Part shown: in pieces, positions 26,171 to 35,490 of the stretch | How positions within the stretch are numbered: the first letter of the stretch is position 1 | Layout: every line of letters begins with the position of its first letter | From: Cohnella sp. GbtcB17 | GTDB lineage: Bacteria; Bacillota; Bacilli; Paenibacillales; Paenibacillaceae | Direction of reading: 5' to 3' | Assembly (NCBI RefSeq): GCF_019091135.1 | Contig: NZ_JAGXJW010000025.1 | Span: 1 to 64,000 of the forward strand | DNA: 64,000 nucleotides | Translations under genes and position numbers: made by a program | The notes under the pieces: generated by a model | Told to the model about the DNA's origin: nothing | Databases searched by the model: none | The model's input: only the letters and a program-made list of their open reading frames with translations

Positions 26171-26179
26171 GAAGTTTTT

Positions 26180-26193
26180 CGAACAAATGTTCG
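26180..26193 (+). promoter_or_regulatory. LexA (DinR) operator of recA
   Basis: CGAACAAATGTTCG is a perfect match to the Gram-positive SOS box CGAACNNNNGTTCG and lies 9 bp upstream of the recA -35 element. Confidence 0.92.
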
Positions 26194-26201
26194 CAAAATG
26201 C

Positions 26202-26230
26202 TTGGCAAGCGGTTCGTAAAAAGTTATAAT
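26202..26230 (+). promoter_or_regulatory. Sigma-A promoter of recA
   Basis: TTGGCA (26202-26207), 17-nt spacer, TATAAT (26225-26230). Confidence 0.85.
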
Positions 26231-26262
26231 ATAACTATCAAATAGATAAGGATGTGGGTGTG

Positions 26263-27321
26263 TTGTCCGATCGTCGCGCCGCATTAGAGATGGCATTGCG
26301 CCAGATTGAAAAGCAATTCGGCAAAGGTTCTATCATGAAGCTGGGAGAGCAAGCCAACCTTCAAGTCGAGACATACTCCAGCGGAGCGCTGGCTTTGGAT
26401 ATCGCCCTCGGGATCGGCGGATTCCCGCGGGGCCGGATTATTGAAGTGTACGGACCGGAGTCCTCCGGTAAGACGACCGTCGCCCTGCATGCGATCGCCG
26501 AGGTGCAGCGGTCCGGCGGACAAGCCGCCTTTATCGATGCCGAGCATGCGCTCGATCCGATGTATGCGCGCAACCTGGGCGTCAACATCGACGAGCTGCT
26601 GCTCAGCCAGCCGGACACCGGCGAACAGGCGCTGGAGATCGCAGAGGCGCTCGTGCGCAGTGGAGCGGTCGATATCGTGGTCGTAGACTCGGTCGCGGCG
26701 CTCGTGCCGAAGGCGGAGATCGAGGGCGACATGGGCGACTCGTTCGTCGGCCTGCAGGCCCGCTTGATGTCGCAGGCGATGCGCAAGCTGTCCGGCGCCA
26801 TCAGCAAGTCGAAGTCGATCGCGATCTTCATCAACCAGCTTCGCGAGAAGGTCGGCGTCATGTTCGGCAATCCCGAGACGACGCCGGGCGGCCGCGCGCT
26901 CAAGTTCTACGCCAGCGTGCGTCTGGACGTGCGCCGGATCGAATCGATCAAGCAAGGCAACGATGTGGTGGGCAACCGGACGCGCATCAAGGTCGTGAAG
27001 AACAAGGTCGCGCCGCCGTTCAAGCAAGCCGAGGTCGACATCATGTACGGCGAAGGCATTTCGCGCGAAGGCAGCATCATCGATATCGGCGTCGAGCTGG
27101 ATATCGTGCAGAAGAGCGGCGCCTGGTTCTCCTTCAACGGCGAGCGTCTGGGACAAGGACGGGAAAATTCCAAGCAGTTCCTGAAGGATCATGCGGATCT
27201 GTCCGGACAGATCGAACGGCAAATTCGCGAAGCCACGCTGAACGAAGTGGCAGTGGCGGCCCGTACGAGCGCCGCGCAGCAAGACGAAGACGAGGAAGAG
27301 CCGGACTTCGAGAACGAATAA
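26263..27321 (+). CDS. recA: Recombinase RecA
   Basis: Forms filaments on single-stranded DNA for strand exchange and triggers LexA self-cleavage. The 352-aa protein is canonical: [15 protein letters not shown], Walker [10 protein letters not shown] (Lys70), [17 protein letters not shown], Walker [14 protein letters not shown]1/L2 loops around [14 protein letters not shown], and an acidic tail ([12 protein letters not shown]). I choose TTG 26263, which gives MSDRRAAL as in Bacillus RecA; GTG 26260 or 26254 would add one or three residues. AAGGAT precedes it. SOS-regulated through the operator at 26180. Confidence 0.98.
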   Translation: MSDRRAALEMALRQIEKQFGKGSIMKLGEQANLQVETYSSGALALDIALGIGGFPRGRIIEVYGPESSGKTTVALHAIAEVQRSGGQAAFIDAEHALDPMYARNLGVNIDELLLSQPDTGEQALEIAEALVRSGAVDIVVVDSVAALVPKAEIEGDMGDSFVGLQARLMSQAMRKLSGAISKSKSIAIFINQLREKVGVMFGNPETTPGGRALKFYASVRLDVRRIESIKQGNDVVGNRTRIKVVKNKVAPPFKQAEVDIMYGEGISREGSIIDIGVELDIVQKSGAWFSFNGERLGQGRENSKQFLKDHADLSGQIERQIREATLNEVAVAARTSAAQQDEDEEEPDFENE

Positions 27322-27332
27322 GTTTTGCAGCT

Positions 27333-27364
27333 TAAGGGCGTCCGCAGCCGCGGATGCCCTTTTG
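27333..27364 (+). terminator. Intrinsic terminator after recA
   Basis: AAGGGCGTCCGC pairs with GCGGATGCCCTT around AGCC, followed by TTTT. Confidence 0.78.
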
Positions 27365-27420
27365 GACATATGCGGCCCGAACGCGGCCGCCGCATACGCA
27401 GGCGAGGAGGTTGACCGTCG

Positions 27421-28287
27421 ATGGTCAGAAAAAAAACAGAGTCGAATCCGGCCGACGGGATCGTTGATATCTCCGACGAGCGGGAGTGGAGTCGTTCGCG
27501 CACGCGGCGCCCGGCTTCGCCGGGGCGTCTTCTCAAGGTAGAGCCGGAGGACGATGAAACGCAGGCGACGCCAACAGGTCCGGCGTCCGCCGTCATCGTG
27601 GCGGTGGAGGCGGACCCGAAGCGGCCCGCCATGTACAAGCTCGCGATCGCTGTGGAGGGCTTGGCGGAGCAGGCACTGATCAGCGTCCACGAGGACACGC
27701 TCGTTGCCTGGCGACTGCTTAAGGACCGGCGCTTGTCGCCGGAGGAGTGGGAGATGCTCCGCAAAGAACAGGAAAAGGAAGAAGCGTACCGCTCGGCACT
27801 GTATATGCTTGACTTCAAGGCACGTACGCAGACGGAGCTGCGGCGGGGGCTGGCCCGCAAAGGGTATGCCGCTGAGGCGATCGACGGCTGCCTCGAGCGG
27901 CTGAACAGGCAAGGATACATCAATGACGCCATGTTCGCGCAGCGCTTCGCCGAGCAGCGCGTGACGGGGCAAAAGAAAGGAAGCCGTCTCGTCCGTCAGG
28001 AGCTCATGCAGCGCGGCGTCGACAAGCGGGAGATCGACGAGGCGATCAAGGGGCTCGACGAAGAAGCGGAGCGAAGCTCCGCGCTTGCGCTTGCCGTGAA
28101 GCGCTGGCCTTCTATTAAGGGCAAGAGCGAACGTGAGCGGCAGATGAAGCTGATGAACATGCTGCTGCGCAGAGGCTTTCCAGGCGCGGCGGCTCGCGAA
28201 GCCGTGCGCAAAGCGTCCGCAGCCGCAGAAGAGGCCGAGGATTGGGAAACGCCGGAGGAGCCGTACGAAGAGGACGGCCTGGAATGA
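27421..28287 (+). CDS. recX: Regulatory protein RecX
   Basis: Modulates RecA filament growth. The 288-aa protein carries three RecX helical repeats in its second half: ALYMLDFKARTQTELRRGLARKGY, RLNRQGYINDAMFAQRFAEQR and the QELMQRGVDKREIDEAIKGL segment, plus a fourth partial unit at the C-terminus. The first 60 residues are a charged, poorly conserved extension, making it longer than many RecX. GAGGAGG precedes ATG 27421. It sits behind the recA terminator, so it may rely partly on read-through, a common arrangement that keeps RecX below RecA. Confidence 0.93.
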   Translation: MVRKKTESNPADGIVDISDEREWSRSRTRRPASPGRLLKVEPEDDETQATPTGPASAVIVAVEADPKRPAMYKLAIAVEGLAEQALISVHEDTLVAWRLLKDRRLSPEEWEMLRKEQEKEEAYRSALYMLDFKARTQTELRRGLARKGYAAEAIDGCLERLNRQGYINDAMFAQRFAEQRVTGQKKGSRLVRQELMQRGVDKREIDEAIKGLDEEAERSSALALAVKRWPSIKGKSERERQMKLMNMLLRRGFPGAAAREAVRKASAAAEEAEDWETPEEPYEEDGLE

Positions 28288-28336
28288 CGAATGAGAGCGG
28301 GGACCGCTTCCGGTTTTTCCGACCCCGCTTGTTGCT

Positions 28337-28361
28337 TGCGCCGGCTTCCGAGCCGGCGTTT
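28337..28361 (+). terminator. Possible terminator after recX
   Basis: CGCCGGCT and AGCCGGCG form an 8-bp stem at 28339-28358, with only TTTG after it. The 334-bp gap 28288-28621 otherwise holds the rny promoter and a leader of about 165 nt. Confidence 0.45.
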
Positions 28362-28422
28362 GCGCTTTATTCAGGCTTATTCGCCACAAAGGGCGGGCGA
28401 GGAGCGCCCGTCCTTGCATTGC

Positions 28423-28452
28423 TTGACAATCCATTTTCACAAAAGATACAAT
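28423..28452 (+). promoter_or_regulatory. Sigma-A promoter of rny
   Basis: Consensus TTGACA (28423-28428), 18-nt spacer, TACAAT (28447-28452). The start codon is about 165 nt downstream, leaving a long leader with small hairpins near 28547-28560 and 28582-28597. Confidence 0.72.
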
Positions 28453-28621
28453 GAGTGAGTATTCCATCATCGCGCTACCGATTCTTTTTCCTTCCAAAAA
28501 ACGATTCGGATAGTGAATTTTCGACGATTTACGCGAGACTACGGAACGGTTCTGAAACCGGCGCACAATTAAATAGGTGTCCCAAGATTTGCCTTGGTGA
28601 TACAACGAGGAGGTGAAGACC

Positions 28622-30163
28622 ATGGAGTCATGGATCTGGGTCTTGATCGTCATCGTTGTTGGCGTGCTTTTCTTTGGGATCGGTTATGTTGTACGCAAGT
28701 CCATTGCGGAAGCTAAAATATCCAGTGCCGAAGAGGCGGCCAAGCAGATCGTAGAAAATGCGAGAAAAGAAGCCGACGCCCTCCGCAAGGAGACGGTACT
28801 GGAAGCCAAAGACGAGGTGCACAAGCTCCGGAACGAAGCGGAACGCGATATTAGAGAGCGCCGCAACGAGATTCAGCGGCAGGAACGACGGCTGGTTCAG
28901 AAGGAAGAATCGCTGGACCGGAAGCTGGAGCAGCTGGAACGCAAGGAGGAGCAAGTCGCCAACAAAGAGAAACGGATCGAAGAGACCCAAGAACAGATCG
29001 AGACGCTTCATAAGCAGCAAATAACGGAGCTCGAACGCATCTCTAACCTGACGATGGAAGACGCCAAGCAGCTGATTCTGTCCACGGTCGAGCAGGAAGT
29101 GCGTCACGAGACCGCTCAACTGATCAAAGACATCGAGCAGCAGGCGAAGGAAGAAGGCGACAAGCGCGCCCGCGACATCATCTCGCTCGCGATTCAGCGC
29201 TGCGCCGCGGATCACGTGGCGGAGACGACGGTATCCGTCGTGACGCTCCCGAACGAAGAGATGAAGGGTCGGATCATCGGCCGCGAAGGCCGGAACATCC
29301 GCGCGCTGGAGACGCTCACCGGCATCGATCTGATCATCGACGATACGCCGGAGGCCGTCATCCTGTCGGGCTTCGACCCGATCCGCCGCGAGATTGCGCG
29401 CACCGCGCTCGAGAAGCTCGTCGCCGACGGACGCATTCACCCTGCCCGCATCGAGGAGATGGTGGAGAAGTCCCGCCGCGAAGTGGACGAGCGGATTCGC
29501 GAATACGGAGAGCAAGCGACGTTCGAGGTAGGGGTTCACGGTCTCCATCCGGACCTCATCAAGATTCTCGGTCGCCTGAAGTTCCGTACGAGCTACGGCC
29601 AGAATGTGCTTAAGCATTCGATGGAGGTCGCGTATCTGACCGGACTGATGGCTGCCGAGCTCGGAGAGGACATTTCTCTCGCCAAACGCGCCGGCTTGCT
29701 GCATGATATCGGCAAGGCGCTCGACCACGAAGTGGAAGGTTCGCATGTCGAGATCGGCGTAGAATTGGCGAAGAAATACAAGGAGCACCCGGTCGTCATC
29801 AACAGTATCGCGTCCCACCACGGCGACGTGGAGGCGACTTCGGTCATCGCGATGCTGGTCGGCGCGGCCGACGCGCTCAGCGCAGCCCGTCCGGGCGCGC
29901 GTCGAGAGACGCTCGAGACGTACATCCGTCGGCTCGAGAAGCTCGAAGCCATCTCGGAGTCGTTCGAAGGCGTCGAGAAGTCGTACGCCATCCAGGCCGG
30001 ACGCGAGGTTCGCGTCATGGTTCAGCCGGAGAAGGTCGACGACGGAGAAGCGTTCAGGCTCGCGCGCGATATCACGAAGAAGATCGAGAGCGAACTCGAT
30101 TATCCGGGACATATTAAGGTCACGGTCATTCGCGAGACGCGGGCGGTCGAATACGCCAAGTAA
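28622..30163 (+). CDS. rny: Ribonuclease Y
   Basis: Membrane-anchored endonuclease that starts bulk mRNA decay in Firmicutes. The 513-aa protein has an N-terminal membrane helix ([19 protein letters not shown]), a long charged coiled coil to about residue 200, a KH domain with [15 protein letters not shown], and an HD domain with metal His-Asp in [17 protein letters not shown]. Start at ATG 28622, eight bases after GAGGAGG; GTG 28613 overlaps that site. It has its own promoter and a terminator follows. It completes the set of RNA decay enzymes in the window with pnp and rnjB. Confidence 0.97.
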   Translation: MESWIWVLIVIVVGVLFFGIGYVVRKSIAEAKISSAEEAAKQIVENARKEADALRKETVLEAKDEVHKLRNEAERDIRERRNEIQRQERRLVQKEESLDRKLEQLERKEEQVANKEKRIEETQEQIETLHKQQITELERISNLTMEDAKQLILSTVEQEVRHETAQLIKDIEQQAKEEGDKRARDIISLAIQRCAADHVAETTVSVVTLPNEEMKGRIIGREGRNIRALETLTGIDLIIDDTPEAVILSGFDPIRREIARTALEKLVADGRIHPARIEEMVEKSRREVDERIREYGEQATFEVGVHGLHPDLIKILGRLKFRTSYGQNVLKHSMEVAYLTGLMAAELGEDISLAKRAGLLHDIGKALDHEVEGSHVEIGVELAKKYKEHPVVINSIASHHGDVEATSVIAMLVGAADALSAARPGARRETLETYIRRLEKLEAISESFEGVEKSYAIQAGREVRVMVQPEKVDDGEAFRLARDITKKIESELDYPGHIKVTVIRETRAVEYAK

Positions 30164-30184
30164 CAGCAACGCTATACGGGGGAG

Positions 30185-30214
30185 TGGCCGCCACGATTGG
30201 CGGCCATTTCTTTC
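30185..30214 (+). terminator. Intrinsic terminator after rny
   Basis: TGGCCGCCA and TGGCGGCCA form a perfect 9-bp stem, followed by TTTCTTTC. Confidence 0.8.
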
Positions 30215-30266
30215 GTTGTCGGGCCGAATGAATGCAGACAGGCCGAGCAACAGAAAGGTGGATTTC

Positions 30267-31061
30267 ATGAAAGTCGTTTTCATCGGGGATATCGTCGGCC
30301 AAGTCGGCCGGGATACCGTCAAGCGGCTGCTGCCGTGGCTTAAGGACCGGTACCAGCCGCATATCGTCATCGCCAACGGCGAAAATGCCGCAGGCGGGCG
30401 GGGCATTAACGCCGCGATCACCCGCGAGCTGTTCGCGGCCGGCGTGCAGGGCATCACGATGGGCAATCACACCTGGGACAATCGCGAGATCTTCGAGTTC
30501 ATCGACGACGAGGCCCGCATGGTCCGGCCGGCCAATCTGCCGCCGGGCACACCCGGCCGCGGCTATACGATCATTAAGAGTGGCAGCCGTGAGCTGGCCA
30601 TCGTGAACTTGATCGGACGTACCTTCCTGCCGCCGTCCGACTGTCCGTTCCGCAAGGCGGACGAGATCATCGACGAGCTGCGCCGTAAAACGAAGTGCAT
30701 CCTCGTCGACTTCCATGCCGAAGCGACGAGCGAGAAGATCGCGATGGGCTGGCATCTCGACGGACGCGCCTCGGTCGTGCTCGGCACGCATACCCATGTG
30801 CAGACGAACGACGAGCGGATTTTGCCTGAAGGCACCGCGTACGTGACCGATGCGGGAATGACGGGACCGCGCGACGGCGTGCTCGGGATGGAACGGGAGA
30901 GCGTGCTGCGCAAGTTCATAACGGGCATGCCGACACGGTTCCAGGTCGCCGAGACGAAGTGGCATTTGAACGGGCTGTTCGTCGACATCGACGAAACGAC
31001 GGGCAAAGCCGTCAGCGTCCGTACGATTCGCGTGGACGAGGACAGCTGGATCCCGGCCTGA
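30267..31061 (+). CDS. ymdB: Metallophosphoesterase / 2',3'-cyclic nucleotide phosphodiesterase YmdB
   Basis: A 264-aa cytosolic phosphodiesterase, the same length as B. subtilis YmdB, which influences biofilm and motility decisions and is always next to rny. Metal ligands sit in MKVVFIGDIVG, IANGENAAGGRG, TMGNHTWDN, DFHAEATSEK and GTHTHVQTND, the pattern of this calcineurin-like branch. AGAAAGGTGG lies before ATG 30267; upstream in-frame starts from 30216 fall right behind the terminator and were rejected. Confidence 0.95.
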   Translation: MKVVFIGDIVGQVGRDTVKRLLPWLKDRYQPHIVIANGENAAGGRGINAAITRELFAAGVQGITMGNHTWDNREIFEFIDDEARMVRPANLPPGTPGRGYTIIKSGSRELAIVNLIGRTFLPPSDCPFRKADEIIDELRRKTKCILVDFHAEATSEKIAMGWHLDGRASVVLGTHTHVQTNDERILPEGTAYVTDAGMTGPRDGVLGMERESVLRKFITGMPTRFQVAETKWHLNGLFVDIDETTGKAVSVRTIRVDEDSWIPA

Positions 31062-31103
31062 CGCCTTGCGCGTTCGCGACCATTTAGCGACCCTATACGA
31101 TCG

Positions 31104-31131
31104 AAGCCGCGCCTAGGAGCGCGGCTTTTTT
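31104..31131 (+). terminator. Intrinsic terminator after ymdB
   Basis: AAGCCGCGC and GCGCGGCTT form a perfect 9-bp stem followed by T. Confidence 0.88.
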
Positions 31132-31211
31132 ATATCTTCGATCGTGCTTTTTCAAGGAAATCCCCATTTTCTGAATTTTATGAATTTAGATCGCCGAGCC
31201 AATCCAGCAGG

Positions 31212-31241
31212 GCAGGAATTAATCGTCGGCATCCCGAATAT
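31212..31241 (+). promoter_or_regulatory. Sigma-H promoter of spoVS
   Basis: GCAGGAATT (31212-31220) matches the sigma-H -35 consensus RnAGGAwww, and CCCGAATAT (31233-31241) matches the -10 RnnGAATww except for the first base, with a 12-nt gap. spoVS is sigma-H dependent in B. subtilis. Confidence 0.65.
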
Positions 31242-31285
31242 GATCGGTTAGTGAGCCCATCCTTAACCCCAAGGAGGAACTGGTC

Positions 31286-31546
31286 ATGGATGTATTAAAG
31301 GTATCGGCAAAATCGAACCCAAACTCCGTCGCAGGCGCATTGGCAGGGGTGCTACGTGAGCGTGGAGGGGCAGAGCTGCAGGCGATCGGCGCCGGCGCGC
31401 TGAATCAGGCGGTCAAGGCGGTCGCGATCGCAAGAGGATTCGTCGCGCCGAGCGGCGTCGATTTGATTTGTATACCGGCTTTTACGGATATCGTCATCGA
31501 CGGGGAAGACCGCACGGCCATCAAACTGATCGTCGAGCCCAGATAA
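31286..31546 (+). CDS. spoVS: Stage V sporulation protein S
   Basis: An 86-aa Alba-like small protein nearly identical to SpoVS across spore formers (VLKVSAKSNPNSVAGALAGV, AIGAGALNQAVKAVAIARGF, CIPAFTDIVIDGEDRTAIKL). It acts early, affecting septation and progress to stage V. AAGGAGG is seven bases before ATG 31286. A sigma-H-like promoter lies 45 bp upstream. The nearly unchanged sequence makes this one of the safest calls. Confidence 0.97.
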   Translation: MDVLKVSAKSNPNSVAGALAGVLRERGGAELQAIGAGALNQAVKAVAIARGFVAPSGVDLICIPAFTDIVIDGEDRTAIKLIVEPR

Positions 31547-31571
31547 TATTCCTGAACCGTTCGTCCGATTA

Positions 31572-31657
31572 CGAGAGCCTGACCTGCCATCGCATGGGTG
31601 CGGATGCCGCGGAGCTTACCGCGCAGCTCGCTTCTCTCGCGCCCGCAGGTTTTTTTG
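31572..31657 (+). terminator. Possible terminator or structured RNA after spoVS
   Basis: ACCTGC (31582-31587) pairs with GCAGGT (31645-31650) immediately before seven T, enclosing small hairpins. A second pair, CGAGAG (31572-31577) with CTCTCG (31634-31639), crosses the first, so the two folds would exclude each other. Confidence 0.35.
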
Positions 31658-31689
31658 TTGTTCCCGAATAAAGAAGAGGGGGAGACGCC

Positions 31690-32628
31690 ATGCGAATCGC
31701 GGATTTGCATTGCGATGCGCTCAGCAAGCTCGATCGAGACCCGAAGCTGGATTGGGCCGCAGCGCCCGCCGGATTGGACGTGAGCGCCGAACGATTGGCG
31801 AGGGGAAATGTCGGACTTCAGGCGTTTGCGATCTGGGTGCCGACGGGAACGCCGAAAACGCCGGAAAGCGCGCTGCGCCAGGCAGCGCTTTTCCATGACA
31901 AAGTATTGTCCGCACCGGGCATGCGGCTCGTGCGAAGCGGCGTGGACGTAGAGGCCGTATTAAGCCCGGATGCGTCCCAAAGAGGAGCGCTGCTGACGCT
32001 CGAAGGCGCGGACGCGCTGCGCGGTGAGCGGTGGGCGCTTCGGCTGCTCCATCGGCTCGGACTTCGGCTGCTCGGACTCACCTGGAACGAAGCGAATTGG
32101 GCCTGCGACGGCATTATGGAGCCGCGTGGCGCCGGCTTGACGAAGGAGGGGAGAAGCCTCGTCTCGGAATGTGAAGCGCTCGGCATCATGATCGACGTGT
32201 CGCATCTGTCCGAAAAAGGCTTCTGGGACATCGCGGAGCTCGCGCGGCGGCCGTTCATCGCCTCCCACTCCAACGCCCGCTCGATTTGCCCGCATCCGCG
32301 CAACCTGACGGACGATCAGATTCGTGCGCTCGTCGCGGCGAACGGCTTGATCGGCATTACGTTCGTTCCGTTTTTCCTCCAGGCGTTAAGACCCGCAGGC
32401 ATCGACGACGTGCTGCGGCATGTCGAACATGTGTGTGCGCTTGGCGGCGCGAACCATATCGCGTTCGGCTCGGACTTCGACGGCATCGACACGTATACGC
32501 AAGGGCTCGCCGGACCCGCCGACTATCCGGCGCTTGCGGACGCGCTGCTGGCGCGCCACCCCGAACGGCTCGTTCACGGCTGGCTGTCGGGACACGCGCG
32601 GCGTTTTTTAACCGACAATCTGAAATAA
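31690..32628 (+). CDS. Membrane dipeptidase (peptidase family M19)
   Basis: Zinc dipeptidase of the renal dipeptidase family, TIM-barrel fold, cleaving varied L-X dipeptides including some D-configured C-terminal residues. The 312-aa protein shows the first metal pair in ADLHCDALSKL, the bridging Glu in LLTLEGADAL, and downstream ligands in VSHLSEKGFWDIAE, FIASHSNARSICPHPRNL and IAFGSDFDGID. There is no signal peptide, so it is cytosolic. AGGGGGAG precedes ATG 31690. It lies between spoVS and korA, where other Bacillales also place an M19 enzyme. Confidence 0.92.
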   Translation: MRIADLHCDALSKLDRDPKLDWAAAPAGLDVSAERLARGNVGLQAFAIWVPTGTPKTPESALRQAALFHDKVLSAPGMRLVRSGVDVEAVLSPDASQRGALLTLEGADALRGERWALRLLHRLGLRLLGLTWNEANWACDGIMEPRGAGLTKEGRSLVSECEALGIMIDVSHLSEKGFWDIAELARRPFIASHSNARSICPHPRNLTDDQIRALVAANGLIGITFVPFFLQALRPAGIDDVLRHVEHVCALGGANHIAFGSDFDGIDTYTQGLAGPADYPALADALLARHPERLVHGWLSGHARRFLTDNLK

Positions 32629-32722
32629 CGTCTAACGCTCCGCAAATCCCTGCAAATAGATAGGCAAAACGATGACGATAAACAAAAGTATGGTCGCATA
32701 TTTCGACCGAAACTATTGCAAT

Positions 32723-32751
32723 TTGACAAGACGAATCATAAAATTTATTAG
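32723..32751 (+). promoter_or_regulatory. Sigma-A type promoter of korAB
   Basis: Consensus TTGACA (32723-32728), 17-nt spacer, TATTAG (32746-32751), in an AT-rich gap. Confidence 0.6.
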
Positions 32752-32853
32752 ATCGGCGTCATGTTTATGGCGTACGCGAATTTGTATATAACATATTCTT
32801 CAAGCTTGGCCTATGATGACACCAGTCACCCTACGCATGAGGAGATGGAAGCA

Positions 32854-34599
32854 TTGATCGAGCAACTTTCTTGGAAAATCGGCGGCCAGCAGGGGGAGGG
32901 CGTCGAGAGTACGGACCGTATTTTTTCGACGGCGCTCAACCGGCTCGGCTATTATCTATACGGCTATCGTCACTTCTCCTCCCGGATCAAGGGCGGTCAT
33001 ACGAACAACAAAATCCGCATCAGCACGCATCCGATACGCGCGATCTCGGACGATCTGGATATTCTCGTCGCGTTCGACCAGGAGAGCATCGATCTGAACG
33101 CGAAGGAGCTTCGCGCGGGCGGGGTTATCGTCGCAGACGCCAAGTTCGCGCCTGTCGTGCCCGAGGGCGTTGATGCGCAGCTGTTCGCCGTGCCTATTAC
33201 GGCGATCGCCGAGGAGCTCGGCACGTCGCTGATGAAAAACATGGTCGCGTCAGGGGCTTCCTGGGCGCTGCTCGGTCTGCCGATCGAGGTGTTCAACCGG
33301 GCGGTCGAAGAGGAGTTCGGACGCAAGGGCGCGGCCGTCGTCGAGAAAAACGTGGAAGCGGTACGCCGCGGCGCGGAATTCGTGCTCGAGCAGGCCGGCG
33401 GCCCGATCGAGGCGTTTAAGCTGGCCGAAGCGGACGGCAAGCAAAAGCTGTTCATGATCGGCAACGAAGCGCTCGGACTCGGTTCCGTCGCGGCCGGCTG
33501 CCGCCTCATGTCCGCCTACCCGATCACGCCGGCGTCGGAAGTGATGGAGTATCTGATCAAAAAGCTGCCGAAGTTCGGGGGCACCGTCATTCAGACGGAG
33601 GACGAGATCGCGGCGGTCACGATGGCCATCGGGGCGAACTACGGCGGCGTGCGCACGATGACGGCTTCGGCCGGCCCGGGCCTGTCGCTCATGATGGAGG
33701 CGATCGGGCTGTCCGGCATGACCGAGACGCCGCTCGTCATCATCGATACGCAGCGCGGCGGTCCTTCGACCGGCTTGCCGACGAAGCAGGAGCAGTCCGA
33801 CATCAACGCGCTGATCTACGGCACGCACGGCGAGATTCCGAAGGTCGTCATCGCGCCGAGCACGATCGAGGAATGCTTCTACGACATGATCGAAGCGTTT
33901 AACATCGCAGAGGAATACCAGGTGCCGGTCATCGTGGCGACCGACCTGCAGCTGTCGCTCGGCAAGCAATCGTGCGAGCCGCTCGACTACAAGCGCATCG
34001 AGATCAAGCGCGGCAAGCTTATCCCGCTTGAACAGGAGCTGGCGCCGACGGAGCCGAACAAGCTGTTCAAGCGCTACGAGTTCACCGAGGACGGCGTCTC
34101 GCCGCGGGTGCTGCCCGGCGCGAAGCACGGCATTCACCATGTGACCGGCGTCGAGCACGACGAGGAAGGCCGTCCGTCGGAGAGCGCGGTCAACCGCCGC
34201 AAGATGATGGATAAGAGATTGAACAAGCTCGGCGCGCTGCGCATTACCGACGCCGTCAAGTCGGACGGGCCGAGCGAGCCCGCCGATCTGCTCATCGTGT
34301 CGATGGGCTCTACGGGCGGCACGATCAATGAGGCGCAGGAGCGGCTGACGCAGAAAGGCATCGCCTCGAGCCATGTGACGGTGCGCCAGTTGCATCCGTT
34401 CCCGAGCGACCTGCTTGCGCCTTACCTGGAGCGGGCGGCCAAGGTCGTCGTGCTCGAGAACAACGCGACGGGCCAGCTCGCCAACCTGATCAAGCAAAAC
34501 GTCGGCTATCACGACAAAATCGTAAATCTGCTCAAATACGACGGCACGCCGTTCCTGCCTTCCGAAGTTTATCAAGCCTGCAAGGAGCTGAAGCTGTAA
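32854..34599 (+). CDS. korA: 2-oxoacid:ferredoxin oxidoreductase, alpha subunit
   Basis: Gamma-alpha fused subunit of a CoA-dependent 2-oxoacid (probably 2-oxoglutarate) oxidoreductase that passes electrons to ferredoxin. The 581-aa protein has the gamma domain first (SWKIGGQQGEGVESTDRIF, SSRIKGGHTNN), then the alpha pyrimidine-binding domain (MSAYPITPASEVMEYL, TEDEIAAVTMAIGA, TASAGPGLSLMMEA) and the C-terminal domain (VRQLHPFPSDLL). Start is TTG 32854, eight bases after GGAG, giving MIEQLSWK as in Bacillus KorA; ATG 32845 and upstream starts overlap or precede that site. Stop overlaps the korB ATG (TAATG). Confidence 0.95.
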   Translation: MIEQLSWKIGGQQGEGVESTDRIFSTALNRLGYYLYGYRHFSSRIKGGHTNNKIRISTHPIRAISDDLDILVAFDQESIDLNAKELRAGGVIVADAKFAPVVPEGVDAQLFAVPITAIAEELGTSLMKNMVASGASWALLGLPIEVFNRAVEEEFGRKGAAVVEKNVEAVRRGAEFVLEQAGGPIEAFKLAEADGKQKLFMIGNEALGLGSVAAGCRLMSAYPITPASEVMEYLIKKLPKFGGTVIQTEDEIAAVTMAIGANYGGVRTMTASAGPGLSLMMEAIGLSGMTETPLVIIDTQRGGPSTGLPTKQEQSDINALIYGTHGEIPKVVIAPSTIEECFYDMIEAFNIAEEYQVPVIVATDLQLSLGKQSCEPLDYKRIEIKRGKLIPLEQELAPTEPNKLFKRYEFTEDGVSPRVLPGAKHGIHHVTGVEHDEEGRPSESAVNRRKMMDKRLNKLGALRITDAVKSDGPSEPADLLIVSMGSTGGTINEAQERLTQKGIASSHVTVRQLHPFPSDLLAPYLERAAKVVVLENNATGQLANLIKQNVGYHDKIVNLLKYDGTPFLPSEVYQACKELKL

Positions 34600-35465
34600 T
34601 GGCTACATTCAAAGAATTCCGCAACAACGTCAAGCCGAACTGGTGCCCCGGCTGCGGGGACTTCACCGTGCAGGCTTCGATTCAGCGGGCGGCCGCGAAC
34701 GTCGGCCTCGAACCCGAGCAGCTCGCCGTCATTTCGGGCATCGGCTGCTCGGGCCGTATTTCCGGCTATATTAACGCGTACGGACTGCATGGCATACACG
34801 GCCGCGCACTGCCGATCGCCCAAGGCGTCAAGCTCGCGAACCGCGAGCTGACCGTCATCGCCTCCGGCGGCGACGGCGACGGCTTCGCGATCGGCATGGG
34901 TCATACGGTGCATGCAATCCGCCGGAACCTGGACCTCACCTACATCGTCATGGACAATCAGATCTACGGTCTGACGAAGGGCCAGACGTCTCCCCGCAGC
35001 GCGGAAGGCTTCAAGACGAAGTCGACGCCGGAAGGTTCGATCGAGACGACGCTGTCGCCGCTCGAGATCGCGCTGTCCGCTGGCGCCACTTTTGTGGCCC
35101 AGTCGTTTTCCAGCGATCTGAAGCAGCTGACCTCGCTCATCGAGCAGGCGATTCAGCACAAAGGCTTCTCGATCATCAACGTATTCTCGCCCTGCGTGAC
35201 CTTCAATAAAGTCAACACCTACGATTGGTTCAAGGAGAACATCGTCAACCTCGAGCAGTTCACCGACTACGACCCGTCGAACCGGATCGCGGCGATGACG
35301 AAAATCATGGAGACCAGCGGCATGCTGACGGGCCTGATCTACCAGGATACGACGCGCAAGTCGTACGAGGACATGGCGGTCGGCTTCAGGGCCGAGGCGC
35401 TGGCGAAGCAGGATCTGACGCTTCCCGAAGCGGAATTTGACAAGCTGCTCGCGGAATTCAGATAA
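34599..35465 (+). CDS. korB: 2-oxoacid:ferredoxin oxidoreductase, beta subunit
   Basis: Thiamine diphosphate-binding beta subunit, 288 aa, partner of KorA. It begins with the cluster-linked WCPGCGDF motif, has ISGIGCSGRISGY, the ThDP/Mg motif GGDGDGFAIGMGH...DNQIYGLTKGQTSP, and the FSPCVTFN segment. Cys residues in the N-terminal motif and later in the chain fit binding of one [4Fe-4S] cluster. Translationally coupled to korA by a one-base overlap. A very strong terminator follows. Confidence 0.96.
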   Translation: MATFKEFRNNVKPNWCPGCGDFTVQASIQRAAANVGLEPEQLAVISGIGCSGRISGYINAYGLHGIHGRALPIAQGVKLANRELTVIASGGDGDGFAIGMGHTVHAIRRNLDLTYIVMDNQIYGLTKGQTSPRSAEGFKTKSTPEGSIETTLSPLEIALSAGATFVAQSFSSDLKQLTSLIEQAIQHKGFSIINVFSPCVTFNKVNTYDWFKENIVNLEQFTDYDPSNRIAAMTKIMETSGMLTGLIYQDTTRKSYEDMAVGFRAEALAKQDLTLPEAEFDKLLAEFR

Positions 35466-35490
35466 GGAAGGCAAGGAAGGCAAGCCTTCG

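Noticed and set aside
26284-28653. 789-codon open frame on the minus strand across recA, recX and the rny promoter
   Set aside because: Covers well-supported plus-strand genes, promoters and terminators and has no recognisable motif; an effect of high GC content and codon bias.
28628-30466. 612-codon minus-strand frame opposite rny and ymdB
   Set aside because: Shadow of RNase Y; product is Leu/Asp/Arg-rich without domains.
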